From contig JAETOL010000016.1 of assembly GCA_021771755.1 (NCBI GenBank), positions 30,161-94,160 of the forward strand: a stretch of DNA of 64,000 bases. The letters run 5' to 3'. The position numbers and the translations under genes are program-made. Source of the stretch: Lachnospiraceae bacterium (GTDB lineage Bacteria; Bacillota; Clostridia; Lachnospirales; Lachnospiraceae). This document shows, piece by piece, positions 43,931 to 51,828 of the stretch (the first letter of the stretch is position 1; each line of letters starts with the position of its first letter). Under the pieces are notes generated by a model. The model was given only the letters and a program-made list of their open reading frames with translations, had not been told where the DNA came from and ran no database searches.

Positions 43931-45277
43931 TTAAAAGGGAAGCTTAAAGCCGCCTCTTTTACCCATTTTACCGCCCATCATACCAGGCATCTGTTTCATC
44001 ATTTTCTTACTCTGTTCAAACTGCTTTACAAGGCGGTTGACTTCCGCAATTTCCACTCCGGCACCTTTTGCGATACGGTTTTTACGGGATATATTTAAAA
44101 GCCCCGGATTGCTCCGTTCCTGAGGTGTCATGGAAAGAATAATGGATTTCGTCCGCTCAAGAGCGCTTTCATCAATCATGCCCTCAATGTCCTTCATCTT
44201 GCCGCCTACTCCGGGAAGCATATTCAGGATACTGCTGATTCCACCCATTTTTTTCATCTGCTCCATACTGGTCAGGTAATCGTTAAAGTCAAAATCCATT
44301 TTCTTTAACTTTTTCTGCATCTCTGCAGCCTGTTCCTGGTCAATCGCCGCTTCTGCCTTTTCGATCAGGCTCATAACGTCGCCCATACCCAGGATTCTGG
44401 AAGCCATACGCTCCGGATAAAACTGTTCCAGATCAGAAAGTTTCTCTCCCATACCAACATAGAGGATTGGTTTGCCGGTTACCGCTTTAATAGAAAGTGC
44501 AGCACCGCCTCTGGTGTCACCATCCATCTTTGTCAGGATCACACCATCGATTCCAACTTTTTCCGTAAAGGTCTTTGCCACATTTACTGCATCCTGACCT
44601 GTCATTGCATCCACGATCAGAAGTGTGGCATCCACCTGTATATTCGCTTTGATATCTGCAAGTTCCTGCATCATATCCTCGTCTACATGGAGACGTCCCG
44701 CGGTATCCAGAAGCACTACATTCTGCTGATTGGCTTTTGCATGCTCTACTGCTGCTTTTGCAATGTTTACAGGATTTTGTTTGTCGCCCATTGAAAAGAC
44801 TTCTACACCCTGTTTCTCACCGTTGACCTGAAGCTGTGTGATTGCCGCCGGACGATATACGTCACAGGCAACAAGAAGAGGTCGTTTGCCTTTTGATTTC
44901 AGCTTACCGGCAAGTTTTGCAACCGTTGTCGTTTTACCGGCGCCCTGAAGTCCGGCCATCATAAGAACTGTGATCTCACTTCCTGGTTTGATCGGAAGCT
45001 CCGTTGTGTCGCTTCCCATAAGATTTACCAGCTCTTCATTTACGATCTTGATAACCATCTGTCCGGGGTTCAGTCCGTTCATTACATCCTGACCCACTGC
45101 CCGCTCCTGAACAGCCTTGGTGAACTGTTTTACAACTTTGAAGTTTACATCCGCTTCCAGAAGAGCCATTTTAACTTCCTTCAGAGCAATCTTTACATCT
45201 TCCTCTGTAAGACGTCCTTTTCCTCTCAGCTTCTTAAATACATTCTGTAATTTTTCCGTCAAGCTTTCAAACGCCAT
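43931..45277 (-). CDS. ffh: Signal recognition particle protein Ffh
   Basis: GTPase that recognises signal sequences and docks with FtsY. 448 residues: N domain, GTPase G domain with GLQGAGKTTTVAKLAGKL (about 107), DTAGRLHVDEDMM, TKMDGDTRGGAAL, and the Met-rich M domain (MKQMPGMMGGKMGKRGGF at the C-terminus). Its ribosome site GAGGAG is the end of ylxM, which it follows by 3 nt. Its partner ftsY is 6 kb away in the smc operon. Confidence 0.97.
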   Translation of the reverse strand: MAFESLTEKLQNVFKKLRGKGRLTEEDVKIALKEVKMALLEADVNFKVVKQFTKAVQERAVGQDVMNGLNPGQMVIKIVNEELVNLMGSDTTELPIKPGSEITVLMMAGLQGAGKTTTVAKLAGKLKSKGKRPLLVACDVYRPAAITQLQVNGEKQGVEVFSMGDKQNPVNIAKAAVEHAKANQQNVVLLDTAGRLHVDEDMMQELADIKANIQVDATLLIVDAMTGQDAVNVAKTFTEKVGIDGVILTKMDGDTRGGAALSIKAVTGKPILYVGMGEKLSDLEQFYPERMASRILGMGDVMSLIEKAEAAIDQEQAAEMQKKLKKMDFDFNDYLTSMEQMKKMGGISSILNMLPGVGGKMKDIEGMIDESALERTKSIILSMTPQERSNPGLLNISRKNRIAKGAGVEIAEVNRLVKQFEQSKKMMKQMPGMMGGKMGKRGGFKLPF

Positions 45278-45280
45278 AGT

Positions 45281-45604
45281 CTATAACTCCTCTAATATCT
45301 CTTTGGAAATTTCTGTAATCTCCTGCGCATGGTATTTCTCTGCAATCCGGCTGATCCTGTGGACCTGCTCCTTTATACACAGAAATTTTTCTACCAGATG
45401 CAGTTTTTTTTCGTATCCCTCAAGAGCCTGATTACATCTCCTGATCATATCATGGACTCCCTGGCGACTGATCCCCAGGTCTTCTGCAACTTCACTGAGG
45501 GAATAATCTTCCAGCACTACGCTTTCATATACCTGCTGCTGACGATCTGTCAGAAGCTCTCCGTAAAAATCATACAATAATGTTTGTTCTACAAATTTCT
45601 CCAT
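45281..45604 (-). CDS. ylxM: YlxM/p13-like helix-turn-helix protein
   Basis: 107 residues, sigma-70 region 4-like HTH with LLTDRQQQVYESVVLEDYSL and SEVAEDLGISRQGVHDMIRR (about 34-53). It is the usual partner of ffh in Firmicutes, thought to help SRP function. First gene of the ylxM-queA operon, with a strong promoter. Confidence 0.93.
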   Translation of the reverse strand: MEKFVEQTLLYDFYGELLTDRQQQVYESVVLEDYSLSEVAEDLGISRQGVHDMIRRCNQALEGYEKKLHLVEKFLCIKEQVHRISRIAEKYHAQEITEISKEILEEL

Positions 45605-45622
45605 CTGATAACCACCTTGGGT

Positions 45623-45651
45623 ATCATACCTTATTTACACATATGTGTCAA
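45623..45651 (-). promoter_or_regulatory. Promoter of the ylxM-ffh-rpsP-khpA-rimM-trmD-queA operon
   Basis: TTGACA (45651-45646), 17-bp spacer, TATGAT (45628-45623). The spacer contains the palindrome ACACATATGTGT (45637-45648), and the -35 is one arm of a TGTCAAG/CTTGACA inverted repeat (45646-45667). Confidence 0.8.
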
Positions 45652-45675
45652 GTCTTTTTTCTTGACAAAGTTTTT

Positions 45676-46293
45676 TTATATCCAATCTCCCGGATGTTCC
45701 GCATCAAAATCAAACACAAATCGCTCATAAGCATTGATCACATGCGTATCTTTGTACTTGTCATACCGTTTATGCTGTTTTCCATATGACATATGCACAT
45801 GTCCGTGAAGAAAATATTTGGGACTGTATTTTTCCATCAGATGAAGGAACACCTTAAATCCCTGATGAGGAAGATCTCTTCCATCATTCAGCTGATATGC
45901 CGGCGCATGCGTCACAAGAATGTCAAAGCCTCTTCTCCATGCAATCTTTGGCCACAGTTTCCATACCCGACGTTTCATCTCGCTTTCCGTGTACTGATGG
46001 TTTCCCGGCTTATACCGCATAGATCCTCCCAGTCCCATGATCCGCACTCCCTCATGTACATAAATAGTATCATCAATGCAGATACATCCATCCGGAGGAA
46101 TCGTTTCATATTTGTCATCATGATTTCCGTGAACATAAAGGACCGGCGCAGAAGTAAATGTAGCAAGAAAGGACAGATATCTGGGATCCAGATCCCCGCA
46201 GGATATGATAAGATCAATTCCTTCCAGCTTGCTCTTTTCAAAAAAATCCCACAGGTATCTTGATTCTTCATCTGCAATAGCAAGTATTTTCAT
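45676..46293 (-). CDS. Calcineurin-like metallophosphoesterase
   Basis: 205 residues with SCGDLD, VHGNHDD, VTHAPAYQ and FLHGHVHMSYG in the right order. The first motif, normally DxH, reads IADEES, so one metal ligand differs. It is probably a cytoplasmic phosphatase or phosphodiesterase. It begins 3 nt after the stop of the ParB-like/BMP fusion, with AAGGAA upstream, so the two are co-expressed and may act together. Confidence 0.88.
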   Translation of the reverse strand: MKILAIADEESRYLWDFFEKSKLEGIDLIISCGDLDPRYLSFLATFTSAPVLYVHGNHDDKYETIPPDGCICIDDTIYVHEGVRIMGLGGSMRYKPGNHQYTESEMKRRVWKLWPKIAWRRGFDILVTHAPAYQLNDGRDLPHQGFKVFLHLMEKYSPKYFLHGHVHMSYGKQHKRYDKYKDTHVINAYERFVFDFDAEHPGDWI

Positions 46294-46296
46294 ATT

Positions 46297-48207
46297 TTAT
46301 AATTCCTTCTCCACACCCTGCTGAAGTGTCACCGGTCTGGCCTGATCGTTCAGCTGCCAGCTTTTCGGAATCGTACCGATGACGTTATCACAAAGCCAGT
46401 TCATGGTAATGATCTCTTCCGGCGAAAGACTTCCTGATGGATCACTCTGGACAATTCCGTTTTGAGAATAAAGAATACCGGAAAACGGATTGAACTCTCC
46501 CCTCATGATGGTTTCTTTCAAAAGTCCCACAAGATGCTGTGTTCCATTAGGGATACTGTTCGAGCAGATTACATCGACCACCTCTGAAGACATACCCCAC
46601 CAGTAATTAATGGCTTTTTTCTCAGCACTGCTGTCATCATACTTCCATGCTCCATTCATAACCGTACGGATCAGTTCTTCATAAAATTTACCCCAGTGCC
46701 ATAACGGCATGGCCAGATTATGAGGCATTCCGTCTTCCATGCGATAAAGCCCAAAATATCTGGAAGCATCTTCCGGAATTACCATGTCACGGCCAGATAC
46801 TACAGAAATATCCTTTGCACGGATTCTTTCCATCACTTTACCCAGATCATCATCCTTAAGACTGGACCATTCCAGATATACTTTCGCACGGGGATTGATC
46901 ATGGCTGCCCCGAGAGCAAATGCATTGATATTGGCAATCGTCCCAAAAATAGGATAATCTGCAATGTATGCAAGTCTGCCGTTTTCGGACATAGCGCCTG
47001 CAATGGCTCCCATCAGAAATTTCGCTTCGTGCATCCGGGCATAATAGGTACGGATATACCTGTGAGAGGTATTCAGAGAACAGTTCAGAATACGGATATC
47101 CGGATTTGCAATCGCCGCCTGGACACTGGCCTGGACAAAAGCAGGCGTAGTGGTAAAAATCATATTGCAGCCCTGATGTATCGCATCTGTGATTGCTTTT
47201 TCTGCCAGTTCAGGAACAATATTTTCATAGCATACCGTAGTAACCTCTTCCGGGAAAGTCTGTTCCAGATGGAGACGTCCCAATTCATGGGCATAAGTCC
47301 AGGCGGAAGATCCCGGAGTCTTTGCATAAATAAACGCAATCTTAAGTTTTTTCGATCCGGTAAGAAGCCTGCTGATCAAGGGTTTCTTTTCTCTGTTTGG
47401 ATCCATTTTCAGATCTATTTCATTTTCATGCTCAAGAAGACCAAATTCCTCCCAGCTCTTATTGACCAGCGTTTTCAATTCAGAAACCGTCTTCTGGCAT
47501 ACGGTATCGTAACCATATACGGTGATAAAAGCAAGAAACGCATCCCCTGGCGTAACAGGGAGTTTTTTTCCTCCTGCCGCCTCATATTCCATAACAAATC
47601 TGGAATATACAGAGCTGAATGTCAGCTTGTCATCATCTGTCCATTCCTCTTTTTCTCCCTTACCCACAAGGCTTTGCAGCTTGGCAAAGCTTCCAGGCTT
47701 TGTAAACCAGATATAATTAATTTTAGACAATTCATAGAAATCTATAAATTCATAGTAAATTTTGTTTTCTTTTTCCTCCGTTTTGGGCGGAAGGATCCGG
47801 GTAACAAATCCGGGAACAGAAACTGCATCGTAATATTTCAGCACGCTGACACGCTTATTCCCCTCTTCCACATAAAACTGATTCATATATTCATAAGCCT
47901 TGATCGGATCGCGGATTCCTTCATTGACATGGCTTTTTGCAAGACAGGACCATTTATAGGCAAATTCCGTATTTTCCCGAAGAATAGGCATAAAATTACC
48001 GGCAAACGCATTGCTTCTGCCATCTGTTTTTGTTCCAACAATCTGGTCAATAGGAATCTGTACCAGTCCCAGGGATCTCTCAGAATAAGATCCTCTTGCA
48101 GGAAGTATTTCATCCAGAACTTTCAGGGTAGGGGTATCGCCCTTCATCAGTCTGGCCTGATAATCCTTCTTTCCAAGTTTATATGCTTTATTATATTCTT
48201 CCAGCAT
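46297..48207 (-). CDS. Cytoplasmic fusion of a ParB-like N-terminal domain and a BMP-type ligand-binding domain
   Basis: 636 residues without signal peptide, lipobox or membrane segment. Residues about 46-138 read like a ParB/Srx domain: LVQIPIDQIVGTK, GIRDPIKAYEYMNQFYVEEG and NKRVSVLKYYDAVSVPGFV parallel the IPxxxI, GIxxPI and GxRR...VPV landmarks. After a helical linker, residues about 287-560 resemble a basic membrane protein (BMP/Med) periplasmic-binding-protein fold (KIAFIYAKTPGSSAWTYAHE, FTTTPAFVQASVQAAI, ADYPIFGTIANINAFALGA). In transporters that domain is secreted; here it must be intracellular, suggesting a nucleoside or other ligand sensor. GGAGG lies 9 nt before the ATG. Confidence 0.75.
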   Translation of the reverse strand: MLEEYNKAYKLGKKDYQARLMKGDTPTLKVLDEILPARGSYSERSLGLVQIPIDQIVGTKTDGRSNAFAGNFMPILRENTEFAYKWSCLAKSHVNEGIRDPIKAYEYMNQFYVEEGNKRVSVLKYYDAVSVPGFVTRILPPKTEEKENKIYYEFIDFYELSKINYIWFTKPGSFAKLQSLVGKGEKEEWTDDDKLTFSSVYSRFVMEYEAAGGKKLPVTPGDAFLAFITVYGYDTVCQKTVSELKTLVNKSWEEFGLLEHENEIDLKMDPNREKKPLISRLLTGSKKLKIAFIYAKTPGSSAWTYAHELGRLHLEQTFPEEVTTVCYENIVPELAEKAITDAIHQGCNMIFTTTPAFVQASVQAAIANPDIRILNCSLNTSHRYIRTYYARMHEAKFLMGAIAGAMSENGRLAYIADYPIFGTIANINAFALGAAMINPRAKVYLEWSSLKDDDLGKVMERIRAKDISVVSGRDMVIPEDASRYFGLYRMEDGMPHNLAMPLWHWGKFYEELIRTVMNGAWKYDDSSAEKKAINYWWGMSSEVVDVICSNSIPNGTQHLVGLLKETIMRGEFNPFSGILYSQNGIVQSDPSGSLSPEEIITMNWLCDNVIGTIPKSWQLNDQARPVTLQQGVEKEL

Positions 48208-48269
48208 CTTATCTCATCCTCCAATGACATCTTCATACTGTTCTTTTTTATGGTTATTTTTACTCTTTC

Positions 48270-48298
48270 AATATAACCCAGAGTTTTTTGGAACGCAA
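48270..48298 (-). promoter_or_regulatory. Promoter of the ParB-like/BMP - phosphoesterase operon
   Basis: TTGCGT (48298-48293), 17-bp spacer, TATATT (48275-48270). Confidence 0.6.
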
Positions 48299-48374
48299 GC
48301 ATAAAAATACATGAAAAAATGAGCAGTTCCCGTACAGGATGACGGATTTTTTGTTTTGATCCATGTATTTTTTC

Positions 48375-48403
48375 TTGCCAATCAATTACATCTGCGGTAT
48401 TCT
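48375..48403 (+). promoter_or_regulatory. Promoter of the DUF362 gene
   Basis: TTGCCA (48375-48380), 17-bp spacer, TATTCT (48398-48403); divergent from the promoter at 48270. Confidence 0.55.
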
Positions 48404-48439
48404 AATTGTAACGATACATCAAGGAGGAATGGACCACTT

Positions 48440-49546
48440 ATGGACAAGGCAAAAGTTTATTACACAAATCTGAGGACCGGTTTCAACAATAATCTTCTGG
48501 ATAAATTAAAGAAACTGATCAAGAAAGCCGGCATCGGAACTATTGATTTTGACGGCAAATATACAGCTATCAAGATTCATTTCGGTGAACCGGGAAATCT
48601 GGCTTTTCTCCGTCCTAATTATGCCAAGGCTGTTGCTGACGTAGTAAAAGAGCTGGGCGGAAGACCTTTTCTTACCGACTGCAACACTCTTTATGTAGGA
48701 GGACGCAAAAATGCTCTGGACCACCTGGACAGTGCTTATACAAACGGTTTTTCTCCGTTTTCCACCGGCTGTCATGTTCTGATTGCTGACGGTCTGAAGG
48801 GAACGGACGAAGTATACGTTCCAGTAGAGGGAGCTGAATATGTAAAAGAAGCTAAGATCGGACGTGCGATCATGGATGCTGATGTTTTTATTGCTCTTTC
48901 TCATTTTAAAGGCCATGAAGCAACCGGCTTCGGCGGTACACTGAAGAACATTGGAATGGGCTGCGGTTCCCGCGCAGGCAAAATGGAAATGCACAGCGCC
49001 GGCAAACCTCATGTAGACCAGGATCTCTGTATCGGCTGTCACCGCTGTGAAAAGATCTGTGCTCATAATGCACCACAGTTTACTGACAACAAGGCTTCCA
49101 TCGATCACGACAAATGTGTAGGCTGCGGAAGATGTATCGGTGTCTGTCCCAAGGATGCTGTTCTTGCCGCCTCCGATGAATCCAACGATATCCTGAACTG
49201 CAAGATTGCAGAATACACAAAGGCGGTTGTTGACGGACGTCCTGCATTTTATATCAATCTTGTGATCGATGTTTCTCCATACTGTGACTGCCATGCAGAA
49301 AATGATGCAGCCATTGTCCCGGATGTAGGATTTTTCGCCTCCTTTGATCCGGTCGCACTGGATATCGCCTGTGCAGATTCGGTAAATAAGCAGCCTGTGA
49401 TCTCCAATACCTTCCTGGCGGAATCCGATCACGAAGGTCATGACCACTTTGGTGCGATGTTCCCTACCACCGACTGGACCTCCTGCATTGCCCATGCAAA
49501 GAAACTCGGTCTGGGAACAGATGAATATGAACTGATCGAAGTATAA
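48440..49546 (+). CDS. DUF362 domain protein with two [4Fe-4S] ferredoxin motifs
   Basis: 368 residues. The DUF362 part (KIHFGEPGNLAFLRP, TDCNTLYVGGRKN, SHFKGHEATGFGGTLKN) surrounds a 2x[4Fe-4S] ferredoxin module (CIGCHRCEKIC and CVGCGRCIGVCPKDA, about 195-245). It is found in many anaerobes, cytoplasmic, role unclear, probably electron transfer. ATG 48440 is downstream of AAGGAGG (about 12 nt). Monocistronic, with a shared terminator. Confidence 0.9.
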   Translation: MDKAKVYYTNLRTGFNNNLLDKLKKLIKKAGIGTIDFDGKYTAIKIHFGEPGNLAFLRPNYAKAVADVVKELGGRPFLTDCNTLYVGGRKNALDHLDSAYTNGFSPFSTGCHVLIADGLKGTDEVYVPVEGAEYVKEAKIGRAIMDADVFIALSHFKGHEATGFGGTLKNIGMGCGSRAGKMEMHSAGKPHVDQDLCIGCHRCEKICAHNAPQFTDNKASIDHDKCVGCGRCIGVCPKDAVLAASDESNDILNCKIAEYTKAVVDGRPAFYINLVIDVSPYCDCHAENDAAIVPDVGFFASFDPVALDIACADSVNKQPVISNTFLAESDHEGHDHFGAMFPTTDWTSCIAHAKKLGLGTDEYELIEV

Positions 49547-49567
49547 ACGGATCGCTTTTAAAAACTC

Positions 49568-49620
49568 AAAAACCGCAGATATGAAGTTCCTGCTGAAGGA
49601 GCCATATCTGCGGTTCTTTT
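49568..49620. terminator. Bidirectional terminator between the DUF362 gene and ilvA
   Basis: AACCGCAGATATG (49571-49583) pairs with CATATCTGCGGTT (49603-49615), flanked by A- and T-runs. Confidence 0.93.
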
Positions 49621-49632
49621 TATATTTTTATA

Positions 49633-50844
49633 TTACAGGCTTGCCCGGATCACTCTTGGCTTACATCCTGCATCCTCCAGAGCTTTTACAATCTGATTTT
49701 TGTGCTCTGTTCCGAATGCTTCCATGGTTACTTTTAATTCCACAGCAGCATTACGGTTTGTCGTTACAAACTGGTTATGATCCAGTTTGATTACATTTCC
49801 CTGGTTCTGTGCTATGATCGTTGCCACTCGGACAAGCTCACCGGCTTTATCCGGAATCAGAACAGAGACTGTAAAGATACGATCTCTCTGAATCAGTCCA
49901 TGCTGTACCACAGAAGACATAGTGATCACATCCATATTTCCTCCGCTGAGGATAGAAACCACTTTTTTTCCGGTAAAATCAAGATGGCGAAGAGCTGCTA
50001 CCGTTAAAAGACCTGAATTTTCAACAATCATCTTATGATTTTCTACCATGTCCAAAAATGCCATGATCAGCTCATCATCTTCGATCGTAATGATCCCATC
50101 CAGATTTTCCTGAAGATATGGAAAAATATGCTCACCGGGAGTCTGCACTGCCGTACCGTCTGCAATGGTATTTACATGAGGAAGAGTCACAACCTCACCT
50201 TTTTCCAGAGAAGCTTTCATACAGGCAGCTCCTGCCGGTTCCACACCGATCACTTTAATATGAGGATTCAAAAGCTTGGCAAGAGTGGAAACACCTGTAG
50301 CCAGACCGCCGCCGCCAATCGGTACCAGAATATAATCGACAAGCGGAAGTTCCTGTACGATCTCCATAGCAATGGTTCCCTGACCCGTTGCAACTGCCGG
50401 ATCATCAAACGGATGAATAAAGGTATAGCCTTCTTTCTCAGCCAGTTCCAGTGCATGAGCACAGGCCTCATCGTAAACATCCCCTTTCAGGATCACCTCT
50501 GCCCCATAGCTTTTGGTTCTCTCCACCTTGATCAAAGGTGTCGTAGTCGGCATAACGATCACTGCCTTTACACCAAATTTATACGCAGCATAGGCAACTC
50601 CCTGGGCATGATTTCCGGCAGAAGCTGTAATCAGTCCTTTCTGCCTTTCCTCATCAGACAGTGTACTGATCTTATAATAGGCACCTCTTACCTTATATGC
50701 GCCTGTTCTCTGCATGTTTTCCGGTTTCAGAAAAACCTTGTTTCCGGTAAGCTCAGAAAAGTAGCTGCTTTTGATCAGCTTTGTTTCTTGTGTGACTTTT
50801 TTTACAATTTCTGACGCTTCCTCAAAGCTCTCCAGTGTAAGCAT
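49633..50844 (-). CDS. ilvA: Threonine dehydratase (PLP-dependent, single ACT domain)
   Basis: Deaminates threonine to 2-oxobutanoate. 403 residues: the PLP Lys lies in TGAYKVRGAYY (about 50), SAGNHAQGVA, the phosphate loop GGGGLATG (about 180), and a C-terminal ACT domain (PDKAGELVRVATIIAQNQGN) of the short, catabolic TdcB/YgeX-like type rather than the double-ACT biosynthetic IlvA. GAGGAGGAG precedes the ATG, 26 nt after ftsY, so it is the last gene of the rnc-smc-ftsY unit, an unusual companion. Confidence 0.93.
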   Translation of the reverse strand: MLTLESFEEASEIVKKVTQETKLIKSSYFSELTGNKVFLKPENMQRTGAYKVRGAYYKISTLSDEERQKGLITASAGNHAQGVAYAAYKFGVKAVIVMPTTTPLIKVERTKSYGAEVILKGDVYDEACAHALELAEKEGYTFIHPFDDPAVATGQGTIAMEIVQELPLVDYILVPIGGGGLATGVSTLAKLLNPHIKVIGVEPAGAACMKASLEKGEVVTLPHVNTIADGTAVQTPGEHIFPYLQENLDGIITIEDDELIMAFLDMVENHKMIVENSGLLTVAALRHLDFTGKKVVSILSGGNMDVITMSSVVQHGLIQRDRIFTVSVLIPDKAGELVRVATIIAQNQGNVIKLDHNQFVTTNRNAAVELKVTMEAFGTEHKNQIVKALEDAGCKPRVIRASL

Positions 50845-50870
50845 AATTTTCTCCTCCTCGTTCTGTTTTA

Positions 50871-51815
50871 TCAGTCTGCTTCTTTTTCATCAATATCAAA
50901 CAAAGCGTTTACAAAAGCATCTGCATCAAATTTCTGCAGATCATCTATGCTTTCGCCCACACCAATATATTTCACCGGAATATCAAGTTCTGACTGGATC
51001 GCAACAGCAATTCCTCCTTTTGCCGTTCCGTCAAGCTTTGTTAAAATGATTCCCGATACGTTTGCAACATCGGCAAACTGTTTTGCCTGAGAAAGAGCAT
51101 TCTGTCCTGTAGTTCCGTCAAGGACCACCAAAGTTTCCAGGTATGCTTCCGGATATTCTCTTTCCAGAATACGGTAGATCTTACGAAGTTCTTCCATAAG
51201 ATTTTTCTTATTGTGAAGACGTCCTGCCGTATCACAGAGAAGCACATCCGCATTTCTTGCCTTGGCCGCTGCCACTGCATCATAAACCACGGACGCAGGA
51301 TCTGCTCCGGACTGTCCTCCGATAATCTCCACACCTGCACGGTCAGCCCACTGTGCAAGCTGCTCTCCTGCGGCTGCACGGAAAGTATCCGCTGCTGCAA
51401 GAATCACCTTTTTTCCTTCATCTTTCAGCTTACCTGCCAGTTTTCCCACAGAAGTTGTCTTTCCTACGCCATTGACACCGATCACAAGGATCACCGATTT
51501 ACGGTTCTCAAATTCATATTCGGTACTGTCTACACGCATCTGATCTTTGATGCTGTCGATCAGCAGCTGTTTACATTCCGCCGGATTCTTGATGTGCTTT
51601 TCAGCCACTTGTTTTTTCAGGTTTTCCAGTATGGCAGAAGTGGCATTGATACCAATATCTCCCATAACCAGAATTTCTTCCAGCTCCTCATAAAAATCCT
51701 CATCTATACTGGAATATCCACTGAAAATCGAGTCAAAACCTGCCACGATATTGTCTCTCGTTTTTGCAAGACCGCTGACCAGTCTTTTAAAAAAGCCTTT
51801 CTTCTCCTCAGCCAT
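50871..51815 (-). CDS. ftsY: Signal recognition particle receptor FtsY
   Basis: SRP receptor GTPase at the membrane. 314 residues: short basic N-terminus (AEEKKGFFKRLVSGLAKT), G1 GVNGVGKTT (about 114), AADTFRAAAGEQL, DTAGRL, TKLDGTAKGG and the C-terminal YIGVGE. ATG 51815 has AAGGAGG 7 nt upstream; a TTG at 51821 overlaps the ribosome site. It starts 13 nt after smc. Confidence 0.96.
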   Translation of the reverse strand: MAEEKKGFFKRLVSGLAKTRDNIVAGFDSIFSGYSSIDEDFYEELEEILVMGDIGINATSAILENLKKQVAEKHIKNPAECKQLLIDSIKDQMRVDSTEYEFENRKSVILVIGVNGVGKTTSVGKLAGKLKDEGKKVILAAADTFRAAAGEQLAQWADRAGVEIIGGQSGADPASVVYDAVAAAKARNADVLLCDTAGRLHNKKNLMEELRKIYRILEREYPEAYLETLVVLDGTTGQNALSQAKQFADVANVSGIILTKLDGTAKGGIAVAIQSELDIPVKYIGVGESIDDLQKFDADAFVNALFDIDEKEAD

Positions 51816-51828
51816 ACTCAAGCCTCCT

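Noticed and set aside
45646..45667. TGTCAAG/CTTGACA inverted repeat as terminator of the phosphoesterase gene
   Set aside because: No T-run follows on the minus strand and one arm is the -35 box of the next promoter.
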